Source of the DNA: a virus
Length of the DNA: 41,711 bases
IMG/VR virus record: IMGVR_UViG_3300048114_000341
Location: 1-41,711 of that record
Reading direction: 5' to 3' (one strand)
Shown piece by piece: positions 28,919 to 36,486 of this stretch. Each line of letters begins with the position of its first letter. Within the stretch, counting starts at the first letter, position 1. The translations under genes and the position numbers were made by a program. The notes under the pieces were generated by a model. That model did no database searches and had not been told where the DNA came from. It worked only from the letters and a program-made list of their open reading frames with translations.

Positions 28919-30775
28919 TTACTGTCCGATCTGCGGCCAGCCAGTCGTGTTCGTCAGCTCCTCGTACGGGTACGACATCCGGATGTTCTCGTAGTGATAG
29001 GAGCCCGCGGAGCTGGCGTCCAGCCAGGACTCCCACTCGTCCTCTTGGACGCCGAGATAGACGTAAATCCGGTCCGTGCCACCATCGTGGCCGTGGAAGC
29101 GGACGTAGAGGTCCTCGGTCACGCTCTGGTAGAGCGCCGAGTGGATATTCGAGGAGTCGAACTCCTGCATCTGGACCTCGTCGTTGTCTTCGTCCTTGGC
29201 GGCCTGCCGGTCGACATCGATACTGTTCCGTGTGCCGACCATGTTCTCGGTCGGCGGTGCGTCCTCCGGCCGATCTTCGTCGCCGACGACGTCGGCTGCA
29301 GACTGGTCGAGGTTCGCGAGTAGCGTGTCGCCGTCGACGTCGTGCTCGTCAGGCAGCGGGTCCTTGTCGAGTTCGGCGCGCGCCTCATCGACGGTGAGCG
29401 TGCCGTTCGACGCGCCGATGCGCTTCTGGGCGATCGTCGCATCGCGGTCGGGCTGATCGGCGCCCTTCAGCTTGAACTCAATCGTCCAGTCGGTGACGTC
29501 GAGCGCCGTCTTGTGGAGGATCTCGTAGAGCCGCGCCTCGAACTTCGCCTGTTCGGGCGCGATGACTTCCTCGGCGAACTCACGCACCTGTTCTTTCGAG
29601 TTCGACCGATTCGACTGCCCGGGACGATTGTAGAGGATCGGGGGGACCTCGTGGACTTTCGCGATGTCCTGCTCGGCCTCCTTCCGAAGCGTTTCGTAGT
29701 CCATCTGGCCGGCGTTGTCGCCGGCGAGCGGCCGCAACTCCACCTCGATATCACTGCCGCCCTCACCTTCGAGTCCGAGGTCGTTCGCGTCCTCCTGGAG
29801 CTTCTCCACTTCGAGCACGGACGCGCGGTGGGGGTTGTCTTCGAGGTCCTCAAGCATCTCCCGGAGTTCCTCCTTGGACTCCTCGGTGAGGGTGCCGCCC
29901 TTGACGATGACCGCGAAGTGACTGATGCCGAAGTGCTCGAGCTTGTCCCGGTTGTAGCGCTTCGCCGCCTGGTCCATCGACATCGTCTCCATCGCCGAGA
30001 TCCAGTCCGGAATCCCGTAGTAGGTCGCGATCGGGCTCGGGTTGGGGATGAAGATGAGTTCGTTCGCCGGGTCGTTATCCAGGCGTTCGGCGCTCCCAGT
30101 GGCGACGTCTCCGGTTTCCTTGTCGACGAACACGCGCTCGTCGTTGGAGTTGTCTTCGTTGACGTAGCGGTCGCCGGCCTCGCCGAAGAACCGGCGCTGG
30201 CCGTGGCGACGCTGCACGTAGCCGTGGCCCGACGTCACGATTGTCTCACCGTCCTCGGTCTCTGTCTCGGTCTTCCGCACGCGGACGGTCGTCGCCGGGA
30301 CGTGCGCCAGCCCGGTGGGTGTGCCGTCGGGGGCGACGAGGATTTCGAGCGCGCACCAGCCGATCATGTGGTAGTCCATCCGCGCGAGCTCGAGGACTTC
30401 CGTCGGCGTGGTCGCCGGCGTATGCTCAGGACCAGTCTGCCATTTCGACCGGCTACCGTACCAGAACTCCTCGACGTCATCGCGTTCGCCATCGTCAGCG
30501 TCCTCGGGGTCGACCGACATGTGCGGGGTGATGTTGAAGCCGTAGCCGGCTTCCCAGCGTGCCTTCTTGCGGATGGACGCGGCGTGCGTTTCGTTCAGTT
30601 CGGTGAACGCAGCGAGGGTCTCTGGCGGGTACGGGGGGCGGATGCCCCAGCCGCGGCCGGTGGGGATGTGGCGCTCGTCGAGCTGGGTGGTCTCGCGGGC
30701 TTTCGACATGGCGCCGCTGCCGTCGCCGAGCTTCGAGACGGAGACGGAGACGTTCCCGTCGTCGTCGGCGCTCAT
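28919..30775 (-). CDS. Portal protein with C-terminal KTSC-like domain
   Basis: A 618-residue portal. The body shows DYHMIGWCALEILVAPDG, PSPIATYYGIPDWISAME, and the stem helix region QVREFAEEVIAPEQAKFEAR typical of HK97/SPP1-type portals. The last 80 residues (FDSSNIHSALYQSVTEDLY, LDASSAGSYHYENIR) look like a KTSC domain, usually found in small proteins or at the end of RNA/ATP-related enzymes. A 69-bp gap with no gene follows to the protease. The start overlaps the upstream small gene as ATGA. It forms the packaging channel. Confidence 0.85.
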   Translation of the reverse strand: MSADDDGNVSVSVSKLGDGSGAMSKARETTQLDERHIPTGRGWGIRPPYPPETLAAFTELNETHAASIRKKARWEAGYGFNITPHMSVDPEDADDGERDDVEEFWYGSRSKWQTGPEHTPATTPTEVLELARMDYHMIGWCALEILVAPDGTPTGLAHVPATTVRVRKTETETEDGETIVTSGHGYVQRRHGQRRFFGEAGDRYVNEDNSNDERVFVDKETGDVATGSAERLDNDPANELIFIPNPSPIATYYGIPDWISAMETMSMDQAAKRYNRDKLEHFGISHFAVIVKGGTLTEESKEELREMLEDLEDNPHRASVLEVEKLQEDANDLGLEGEGGSDIEVELRPLAGDNAGQMDYETLRKEAEQDIAKVHEVPPILYNRPGQSNRSNSKEQVREFAEEVIAPEQAKFEARLYEILHKTALDVTDWTIEFKLKGADQPDRDATIAQKRIGASNGTLTVDEARAELDKDPLPDEHDVDGDTLLANLDQSAADVVGDEDRPEDAPPTENMVGTRNSIDVDRQAAKDEDNDEVQMQEFDSSNIHSALYQSVTEDLYVRFHGHDGGTDRIYVYLGVQEDEWESWLDASSAGSYHYENIRMSYPYEELTNTTGWPQIGQ

Positions 30776-30957
30776 TACTGCACCCCCCGGGTGTCGTCGA
30801 CGTCCCCCTCACCGACCTTCGGATCGTTCTCGAGGGCTTTCTTGAGCTCTTCGTCGAAGACCTCTTGGACGTCTTCGAGGGTGTCGCTGTCGCCGCCGAC
30901 GACGCCGACGTTGAGGTCGTAGTGCTCGATCCAGATCTTCGGGGCGTCCTCACTCAT
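30775..30957 (-). CDS. Small acidic protein between terminase and portal
   Basis: A 60-residue protein (MSEDAPKIWIEHYDLNVGVV...). A beta strand IWIEHYDLNVGVVG is followed by an acidic helix (TLEDVQEVFDEELKKALEND), which suggests a compact alpha/beta unit. Its ends overlap both neighbours. It may join packaging or head assembly, but no family is recognised. The overlap with the 36-codon gene is 8 bases. Confidence 0.68.
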   Translation of the reverse strand: MSEDAPKIWIEHYDLNVGVVGGDSDTLEDVQEVFDEELKKALENDPKVGEGDVDDTRGVQ

Positions 30958-31060
30958 CGCTATCGTCCTCCTCGAGTGCGTCTCGGAGTTTGTCGACGGT
31001 CTCGGTGCCGCCCTTGATGCCGTGCTTCTCGCGGGAGTCGTCCTGAGTATCCTGAGTCAT
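30950..31060 (-). CDS. 36-residue microprotein after terminase
   Basis: A 36-codon frame (MTQDTQDDSREKHGIKGG...), start overlapping the terminase stop as ATGA and end overlapping the next gene. The composition is charged and helical (TVDKLRDALEEDD). The coupling on both sides supports expression. Function unknown. Confidence 0.55.
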   Translation of the reverse strand: MTQDTQDDSREKHGIKGGTETVDKLRDALEEDDSDE

Positions 31061-32655
31061 AGATGGGTGACCGCGCCTCCACTGTCGTCGTCATCGCTGT
31101 CCTCGTCGAGCGCGCCGATGCCTTCGAGGTGGCGGATGCCCTGCTCGGCCATGTACCACGCCGCGATGAGGTCCGGCGTGTGCCCCTGCAGCTTCCCGTC
31201 CTGGAGCGTGAGGCTCATCGCCGCCTGCACGAACTCCTCGGTCCCCGAGTGCCCTCGGTAGAACTGGATGCCGCCATTCTCGACGAGCCGCCGCAGCCGC
31301 GGGATGCCGTTCTCCCAGCTGTGTTTCTTGCCGGTCGTCGGGATGCCCGTGACCTTCGCACGCAGTGACGCCGAGAACTCGACGGCGTCGTTCGCAACGT
31401 ACTGCTGCATTCCATTATTCTCGATGACGACGACGGCCGGGTCGTAGCGGTCATCGAGGTCCGCCAGCGTCGCCTTCACCTGCGAGGGCTGCATCCCCTG
31501 CTCGGCCTTCGCCTCCAGGAGGCGACGACGTCCATCCGAGCCAACGCGGAACGCGACGAACGCCGCGTTGTCGCCAGTGTCGGACTGCGCTGGGTCGTGC
31601 GCGACGATCGTCGCCTCCCCTTGGCCGGGCGTGAGTTCCCGGGGCGGCGACTGGCCGCGAATCGAGCAGCCGCCGTCGTCGACGAGCTGGTTGACGTCCG
31701 CCTCTTCGATGAGGTTCCCGCTGGCGCCGCGGATGGTGAGCGTGTACTCGCGCCAGAAGAGGTAGTCCGCCATCTTCGAGCGCTTGTCTGCGAGCCAGTC
31801 GGGGCCACGCGCGTCCGGCCACAGCACCTGCAGCGTCCCCGAACCCCACGGATTCTGGACGTCCGCGTAGAGGTCCTCGTCGGGGCGTCGGTCCTGCCAG
31901 TCGTCGTCCTCACGGAACTCCTGATCCCAGATGTCGAGGATGGCCGGGAACTCTCGGAGCGCGTAGCCTTCGTAGTCGCGGTAGTGCGACCAGATGTCGT
32001 CCGGGCGCTTGCGGGTGCCGACCATCACGGTGCGGCCGTCGTCTTTCACCATCGGCTGCGCGACGCCGTCCACCCAGTTGACGACCTCCGACGTCGCGCC
32101 GTCACCGCGCTCCTTGATGATGTCGTCGTGGATGAGGACGTGTGCGCGAGCGCCCTCGACCGCCCCGAACAGCCACGCCGTCGTCAGGGAGGCGTCGTGG
32201 TGGAACTCCTTGACCTTCTTCGAGTCCGTCTTCCGCGGCTTGTTCAGGTTGATCAGCCACGGGTTGCGCTCGATGAACTTGTTGAGCTCGCGGTCGGCCT
32301 TCTCGTAGGCCTGCTCCTGGGTGTTCATGCACCAGATCGCGCGGAACCCCGGCTTGTACTCCAGGCACGCGATCAGGTACGTCGTGACAATTGTCGTCTT
32401 GAGGCCGTCCCGGTGGCAGAGGAGTGCGAGGTCCCCAGAGACGTCTGCTTCGCCGGCGATGTGGCGGAGCCACTGCGCGTGGTGGTCGCCGAGCGGGCTC
32501 CACGGGTCGGGTTCGGCCTGCATGTAGCCCTCGGTGAGCTTGTTCGCGAACTCCAGCCAGCACCCATGCTCGAAGGGATTGTACGCGGCACGAATCTCCG
32601 ACCGGGAGAGATCCACCTCGACGCCATCGCCGGCGCTATCCTGAGTACTACTCAT
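31057..32655 (-). CDS. terL: Terminase large subunit
   Basis: A 532-residue packaging motor. The ATPase part has a deviant Walker A, CHRDGLKTT (about 80-88), and Walker B with HVLIHDDI (about 172-179). The RNase H-like nuclease part has TIVAHDPAQSDTGD and AVVVIENNGM with the acidic metal ligands, and HTPDLIAAW near the end. Length is normal and no intein is present. ATG 32653-32655 is used; GTG at 32664 is possible. It cuts and pumps DNA into the head together with the small subunit upstream. Confidence 0.92.
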   Translation of the reverse strand: MSSTQDSAGDGVEVDLSRSEIRAAYNPFEHGCWLEFANKLTEGYMQAEPDPWSPLGDHHAQWLRHIAGEADVSGDLALLCHRDGLKTTIVTTYLIACLEYKPGFRAIWCMNTQEQAYEKADRELNKFIERNPWLINLNKPRKTDSKKVKEFHHDASLTTAWLFGAVEGARAHVLIHDDIIKERGDGATSEVVNWVDGVAQPMVKDDGRTVMVGTRKRPDDIWSHYRDYEGYALREFPAILDIWDQEFREDDDWQDRRPDEDLYADVQNPWGSGTLQVLWPDARGPDWLADKRSKMADYLFWREYTLTIRGASGNLIEEADVNQLVDDGGCSIRGQSPPRELTPGQGEATIVAHDPAQSDTGDNAAFVAFRVGSDGRRRLLEAKAEQGMQPSQVKATLADLDDRYDPAVVVIENNGMQQYVANDAVEFSASLRAKVTGIPTTGKKHSWENGIPRLRRLVENGGIQFYRGHSGTEEFVQAAMSLTLQDGKLQGHTPDLIAAWYMAEQGIRHLEGIGALDEDSDDDDSGGAVTHL

Positions 32656-33370
32656 CGCCCTCACCCGTAGGGCTCGTTGCTTCCCGGATGACTGCGGCCG
32701 CCTCCTCGTCGAGCGACACCGACGTCTCCAGCTCGCCGTCGACGTCGAGGTTGATGTCCGTGCTGTAGACGCCCATGACGTCGGCCTTCTGCCGCAGGTG
32801 CTGGCTCATCTCTCCTCGAGCAGCCTGGCGCTGCGAGAGCTCCGGGACGTCGCGCTCGAGCCCGATCATCTCGGTCGTGTACACCGGCTGGTCGTCGATC
32901 TCGTTCCGCACCGGGTACTTGTCGCCCGGCTCGATGAACACGCGCTCGTCCGTGAATCGAATGTAGAGGTCGCGCTCGTTGGCGTGCTCGGGCCAGTCCT
33001 TATCGCCGGGCTCGATGACCTCCCAGGCCGGCATCTGGAACGCGTCCTGATTCTTCGGCAGGCGCGTCATCTTCGGCTTCACACGACGCACCGGCTCATC
33101 CTCAACCGCCAGCTCATCGTGGTCCTCCCGTGCCTGCTGGTACAGGCGTTCGAAGCGTTCGGCGGCCTGCAGCCGGACGTCGGCGTGCTCGGCCTCGATC
33201 ATCTCAAGGACCTCCTCCTTCGGCTCCTCGTTGAGGTAGCCCCTAATCGTCGAGAGTGCGAAGTCGCCGATACCCTCGGCTTCGAAGCGGTCGCGTACCT
33301 CCCGTGGGGAGAGGTTGTCGAGATAGTGCCACTTCAACGCGAGGTTGACGCGGCGGTCGCGGTTGCTCAT
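32648..33370 (-). CDS. terS: Terminase small subunit-like DNA-binding protein
   Basis: A 240-residue protein with an N-terminal helix-turn-helix (ALKWHYLDNLSPREVRDRF, then FALSTIRGYLNEE), an amphipathic helical middle (HADVRLQAAERFERLYQQA) that suits oligomer formation, and an acidic C-terminus (SLDEEAAAVIREAT). It is the first gene of the late operon and overlaps terL by 8 bases. Small terminase subunits bind the packaging site, which may lie near this gene. Confidence 0.78.
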   Translation of the reverse strand: MSNRDRRVNLALKWHYLDNLSPREVRDRFEAEGIGDFALSTIRGYLNEEPKEEVLEMIEAEHADVRLQAAERFERLYQQAREDHDELAVEDEPVRRVKPKMTRLPKNQDAFQMPAWEVIEPGDKDWPEHANERDLYIRFTDERVFIEPGDKYPVRNEIDDQPVYTTEMIGLERDVPELSQRQAARGEMSQHLRQKADVMGVYSTDINLDVDGELETSVSLDEEAAAVIREATSPTGEGDE

Positions 33371-33467
33371 GGGTGGTGGAGTGTTCTGCAGCGTTCTGGC
33401 GGGATATATACTTTAAGTAGGGCGGGTGGACGTCGGCTGTCCGGTGGGGAGGAACGAGTTGCCTGTG
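33371..33467 (-). promoter_or_regulatory. Late operon promoter
   Basis: On the minus strand CTTAAAGTATATATCC (about 33401-33416) is a strong TATA-like element about 30-45 bases before the ATG at 33370, with only a short leader. No other promoter as clear is seen downstream in the structural genes. The element also lies just after the stop of the 33468 gene. Confidence 0.65.
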
Positions 33468-34076
33468 TCAGTTTGCTGGTGGTTCGACGGTGATGTCCGC
33501 TGCGCGTTCGCTCTCGACCTCTTCGTACTCGACGTCCAGCTGGTCGAGTACCTCAGTCATTCCGTCGCGGCCGCGCTTCCAGGAGAGGAGGACTTCGTTG
33601 AGGTGGGGGCCGTACGCCTCGAACCGACTGGCTTCGTCATGCGCCGAGACCAGCGTCCGCCCATCCGACGTCAGGAACCCACGTGGGTGGAGTTCCATCG
33701 GCACCGGCGCACCGGTCTCCGGATGCGAACGAGTTCCCTGTGGGCGGCGGAGGTTCCACGCCTCATCCGCGTACTCGTAGGAGTAGAGGTCCACGCTCTC
33801 GAAGAACTCGTTGCGAAGCGTGTCTTCGAGATCATCGGGCTTCGCGTCGACGACGAGTGCGGGGACGCCCCGTGGGCGGGGGCGGCGGAAGTACTGGTTG
33901 CCGAGCTCGCGAACGTTCTGCTTGATGATGCGCCACGGCAGCCGCCCGAGCGGGACCCGTCCAGTCTGCCGGTAGTGCACGAGGACGGTGGCGAGCGCGG
34001 TCGCAGCGGCTGCGGTTTGTTCGGGGCGATCCATCGCGAGCGCGAGGAGTCGGGTGAGGAGGCGTTCGGGCGTCAT
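33468..34076 (-). CDS. Hypothetical protein upstream of terminase
   Basis: A 202-residue protein. The N-terminus (RLLTRLLALAMDRPEQTAAA, then LATVLVHYRQTGRVPLGR) is helical and partly basic; the middle has a strand VPALVVDAKPDDLEDTL; the C-terminus is acidic. No motif is recognised. Its ATG overlaps the membrane-protein gene upstream as ATGA, so the pair may act together. The position before TerS is often used for lysis, packaging or DNA-modifying genes. Confidence 0.7.
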   Translation of the reverse strand: MTPERLLTRLLALAMDRPEQTAAAATALATVLVHYRQTGRVPLGRLPWRIIKQNVRELGNQYFRRPRPRGVPALVVDAKPDDLEDTLRNEFFESVDLYSYEYADEAWNLRRPQGTRSHPETGAPVPMELHPRGFLTSDGRTLVSAHDEASRFEAYGPHLNEVLLSWKRGRDGMTEVLDQLDVEYEEVESERAADITVEPPAN

Positions 34077-34405
34077 GAGTTGTCGCCGTTGCTGTCGTTG
34101 GAGTCGGCGGTGGTCTGCTGGACTTCCTTGTACGCCTGAACGAGTGCGAGGTAGTCGCCGAGCTCGAGGCCGTTGTACGCGCCGATCACCGCCAGCGCAG
34201 TGAACCCAAGCAGGGTTGGGTCGCCGCCCCGGCGAATCGAGTACCCAGTGAGTGCGAGCAGGCCGAGGTTGACGACGATGGCGCGCAGGATTTTCAGGGC
34301 TTTGAGCATCGGCAACCTCTCACCGCCAGTGGTCAGCGTACTGCGGTACTCGTCGACGACGTCGTCCCGGCAGTACCACGGCCGGTCTGCGTGGTCGGTG
34401 CTCAT
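34073..34405 (-). CDS. Two-span membrane protein, holin-like
   Basis: A 110-residue protein starting MSTDHADRPWYCRDD. Two hydrophobic helices (LRAIVVNLGLLALTGYSI and LLGFTALAVIGAYNGLEL) are separated by a short RRGGDPT turn, with both ends charged and cytoplasmic. Size and topology resemble holins, but archaeal viruses have no known standard holin, so this is only suggestive. A 14-bp palindrome touches its start codon, which points to tight control. The upstream region is noncoding. Confidence 0.72.
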   Translation of the reverse strand: MSTDHADRPWYCRDDVVDEYRSTLTTGGERLPMLKALKILRAIVVNLGLLALTGYSIRRGGDPTLLGFTALAVIGAYNGLELGDYLALVQAYKEVQQTTADSNDSNGDNS

Positions 34406-34418
34406 GATGCATGCATCA
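34405..34418. promoter_or_regulatory. Perfect 14-bp palindrome at a start codon
   Basis: TGATGCATGCATCA overlaps the first base of the ATG of the 34073-34405 gene. It is a perfect dyad without spacer and could be an operator at the transcription start of a leaderless mRNA. Confidence 0.5.
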
Positions 34419-34739
34419 GCCAGGCGGCGTGCTGGCTGGTGAATCGGTGCGGAGTCATCGGAGGGCCTCGCTCGACCGTGACGTCGACGCCCACCAAGTG
34501 GGGGCGAGGCTGTTGTGGTATGGAAAAGAGGGTTGGGTGGCCGGAGTCGCACCGCGCCCGACGCGTGGGACCGCGGTTATCCCGCGGGTAGTCCACTCGG
34601 GCCTTGCTGCCACCCCAGTTATGGATCGGTCCCTGGCTCGACGCCCTGGAAGACGTACAGGATTCAGTTCGCGTGCGGTACAGGCCCTCGCCTCCAGCCC
34701 CCGAGGGGGCTGTCCAAACCGGGTCATCGGGACAGGGGG
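34406..34739. other. 334-bp noncoding region with several hairpins
   Basis: No convincing gene on either strand; the predicted products are Arg/Pro-rich and not acidic. It contains the palindrome at its left edge, a 7-bp closing stem (34535-34541 with 34609-34615) around an internal CCGCG-GTTATCC-CGCGG hairpin, and strong GC hairpins at its right end. It may hold a packaging or regulatory site, or an RNA. Confidence 0.5.
34694..34736 (-). terminator. Probable terminator/attenuator after the 35697-34740 operon
   Basis: On the minus strand CTGTCC pairs with GGACAG, and overlapping it CAGCCCCC pairs with GGGGGCTG (34695-34712). The two hairpins share bases and are mutually exclusive. No T-run follows, so attenuation is as likely as termination. 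Confidence 0.45.
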
Positions 34740-34928
34740 TTACACTGGTGCCGTGATGTCCGACTCCGGAACCCGCCACGTCCCCGCACCCGGCACCTCA
34801 ACAACAAGGACGTCCTCCGGACCGCGTCCGTACGTGGCTTCGGTGCCTGCCGTGTCGACGACCTGTCCGGCGACCTCTTGGCCGGCGATCTCCGCGGTGA
34901 CGATCGTCTCCTCGGAGAACTCAGGCAT
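34740..34928 (-). CDS. Small hypothetical protein
   Basis: A 62-residue protein starting MPEFSEETIVTAEIAG. The strand pattern (TIVTAEIAGQEVAGQVVDTA, EDVLVVEVPGAGTWRVPE) suggests a small beta-barrel. No Cys, membrane segment or motif is visible. The start overlaps the upstream stop as ATGA. It is last in its operon, before the hairpin region. Unknown function. Confidence 0.68.
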   Translation of the reverse strand: MPEFSEETIVTAEIAGQEVAGQVVDTAGTEATYGRGPEDVLVVEVPGAGTWRVPESDITAPV

Positions 34929-35092
34929 CAGTATCCCACCCCGGTTTCGCGCGCCATGCGTTCCTGGAGGTGCGTGTCGCAGTAGTCCTCGCCGTTGTAC
35001 GACCCGGTCGCCGGCGAGTGGCAGACCGTACAGTAGTCGCCCTCCTGCTGGGCGAGCACCGAGCTCATCGCGGGCTCCTCAACGGTATCCAT
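34928..35092 (-). CDS. 54-residue zinc-finger microprotein
   Basis: A 54-codon frame overlapped by ATGA at both ends. The finger is CTVCHSPATGSYNGEDYCDTH (CxxC, then CxxH). Coupling and metal ligands support a real gene, although it is short. Likely nucleic-acid or protein binding. Function unknown. Confidence 0.62.
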   Translation of the reverse strand: MDTVEEPAMSSVLAQQEGDYCTVCHSPATGSYNGEDYCDTHLQERMARETGVGY

Positions 35093-35697
35093 CACGACTC
35101 ACCGTCCGTGGTAGCGAGTGCGACGGCCGTTGGGAAGTCGTACCCTGGGTCGTGCTGGTACTGCGCGTACAACACCCGCACCAGCGGCAGGTACTCGACG
35201 CAACTGGAGTGTTGGCCTTCCTCGCCGAGCGTCTCCAGCGTCGCGTACAGGTTCCGCGCCACCGTCTTGATGTTCGACGACTGAATCAACCCCTCGCGGT
35301 CCCGGTGACTCGTCTGCCCGCACTCACAGATCGTCCCGCGGCGCGTGTCGTCCGGGAGCGTCCCGGGGCGTTGCTCGCGGCGCTCCCCGAGCTGGGCGTG
35401 CTCGGTACGGGACTGATAGCCGGTGACGACGGACTCGGTGACCGGGTCGAGGCGGCGGCGGCGCCACGCCGGGACGTCATGCACCTCTTTGAGCTGGCGG
35501 AAGCACGTGTAGCAGAACCGGTGGTCGTGCTTCACGAGGTTCAGCAGGCGTTGGCCCTGGGCGCGGAGCTGGCACTCGTGGCTACAGTACCCCTCGATTG
35601 CAGCCCCAGGGGTGACGACGCCCCTGCAGGCGTCCCGCTTGCAGGTGTACGTCTGGCTGCGTGGACGAGTGTCTGAGTGGTGGGTGGTGATGGACAT
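35092..35697 (-). CDS. Multi-zinc-finger protein
   Basis: A 201-residue protein with a Cys-rich N-terminal half: YTCKRDACRGVV, YCSHEC, FCYTCFRQL, then CECGQTSH. This could bind two or three zinc ions. The C-terminal half is helical (NIKTVARNLYATLETLGEE, YLPLVRVLYAQYQHD). It is the first gene of a three-gene operon ending at 34740. A CCTCG-TGTCAA-CGAGG hairpin lies in its leader at about 35716-35731. Role unknown; regulation or DNA binding is plausible. Confidence 0.75.
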   Translation of the reverse strand: MSITTHHSDTRPRSQTYTCKRDACRGVVTPGAAIEGYCSHECQLRAQGQRLLNLVKHDHRFCYTCFRQLKEVHDVPAWRRRRLDPVTESVVTGYQSRTEHAQLGERREQRPGTLPDDTRRGTICECGQTSHRDREGLIQSSNIKTVARNLYATLETLGEEGQHSSCVEYLPLVRVLYAQYQHDPGYDFPTAVALATTDGES

Positions 35698-35828
35698 GAC
35701 TACTGGATAGCCCTCGTGTCAACGAGGACCGGGGAAGAACTCGTGGGGTCGCGCACTCGGGCGCGTGCTTACGTGCAACCACGGGGCTGCGAGCTTGTAA
35801 ACCACGCATACCGCGGTACGACGCGCCG
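35698..35828. promoter_or_regulatory. Upstream region of the 35697 operon
   Basis: A 131-bp gap with a CCTCG/CGAGG hairpin near the gene and a TTTACAA element on the minus strand at about 35797-35803. No gene is seen. The promoter assignment is weak because of the long leader it implies. Confidence 0.35.
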
Positions 35829-36074
35829 CTAACCCCCGCCCTCGGAGCGCCAGCGCGCCCGCAACCGATACCGCTTCTCCCGAAGATCCCCAAAATAGGG
35901 CTCCTCAATCACAACATCGTCCTCGATGAGATCCTGAAGCCCCGTCCGAATCGCACGCCGCGCAAGCCCCGTGCGTCGCACCAACTCATCCTGACTCAGT
36001 CGTTGGTCGGCGTCATCGAGACAGCAGTACACGAGCTTCGTCGTCGGCCGCTCGTCCACCAGCTCCTCCGGCAT
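35829..36074 (-). CDS. Winged-helix DNA-binding protein
   Basis: An 81-residue protein starting MPEELVDERPTTKLVYCC. A winged helix spans residues 10-75: KLVYCCLDDADQRLSQDELV, recognition helix ARRAIRTGLQDLIEDDVV, then a wing with FGDLREKRYRL. It resembles short MarR-type regulators of haloarchaea. The start at 36072-36074 lies 8 bases after the upstream stop. It could regulate the MCM/integrase operon in which it is located. Confidence 0.78.
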   Translation of the reverse strand: MPEELVDERPTTKLVYCCLDDADQRLSQDELVRRTGLARRAIRTGLQDLIEDDVVIEEPYFGDLREKRYRLRARWRSEGGG

Positions 36075-36082
36075 CTGCACGC

Positions 36083-36355
36083 TCAGACCACCCCTCCATC
36101 GAAGTGTTCCCTGTATGGAATACCACACTCACAGACATCCACCCGCCCACCGGTCGTCGCAACGTCAACGCGGCCACGTGGGGAGTCACAGACCGGGCAC
36201 GTCCCGGGGACCGGACAGCTGGTGTGCGCGATCGCGTTCTCCGTGCCCGTGATTCGGTCGCCACACACCACGCACTCGTAGACCGTATTCTGGAAGCTGC
36301 CTTCGCCGGGCTGGAACTCGAGGCTGTCGGGGACGTTGTGCGTCGCCGGCGTCAT
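36083..36355 (-). CDS. Double zinc-ribbon protein
   Basis: A 90-residue protein starting MTPATHNVPDSLEFQ. Cys pairs at CVVCGD, CPVCDS and a CEC near the end, plus a single Cys in HTSCPVPGTC, form two potential zinc ribbons. The ATG at 36353-36355 overlaps the stop of the small membrane gene as ATGA. A role in nucleic-acid binding is likely, but no specific family is recognised. Confidence 0.72.
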   Translation of the reverse strand: MTPATHNVPDSLEFQPGEGSFQNTVYECVVCGDRITGTENAIAHTSCPVPGTCPVCDSPRGRVDVATTGGRVDVCECGIPYREHFDGGVV

Positions 36356-36486
36356 GGCCACCACCCGAGCGTTAGCAGGGCGAGGAGACTCGTCACCGCG
36401 ACCAGCGCGAGGACAAGCCCGAGGATGGCGAGCGGCCACAGTGCGTCGTCGCGATGGGCTCCGCGGTCGAATCCATCACTGGGCAC
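36352..36486 (-). CDS. 44-residue single-span membrane protein
   Basis: A frame starting with GTG at 36484-36486, inside the end of the methyltransferase gene, and ending in an ATGA overlap. The N-terminus is charged (PSDGFDRGAHRDD), followed by one long hydrophobic segment (LWPLAILGLVLALVAVTSLL) and a Trp-rich end. It is probably coupled to the methyltransferase. Role unknown. Confidence 0.58.
   Translation of the reverse strand: MPSDGFDRGAHRDDALWPLAILGLVLALVAVTSLLALLTLGWWP

Noticed and set aside
34534-34615. tRNA-like shape: 7-bp acceptor-like stem, A after it on the minus strand, and a 5+7 anticodon-like hairpin
   Set aside because: No valid T arm can be formed: the best loop is TGCGACT with only three paired bases. 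On the minus strand, where the discriminator A falls, base 33 is G. The plus strand lacks any TTC-type loop.
34411-35676. Long plus-strand frame across the noncoding block and three small minus genes
   Set aside because: Composition is Pro/Arg/Ser-rich, not acidic, and it opposes coupled genes with clear zinc fingers.
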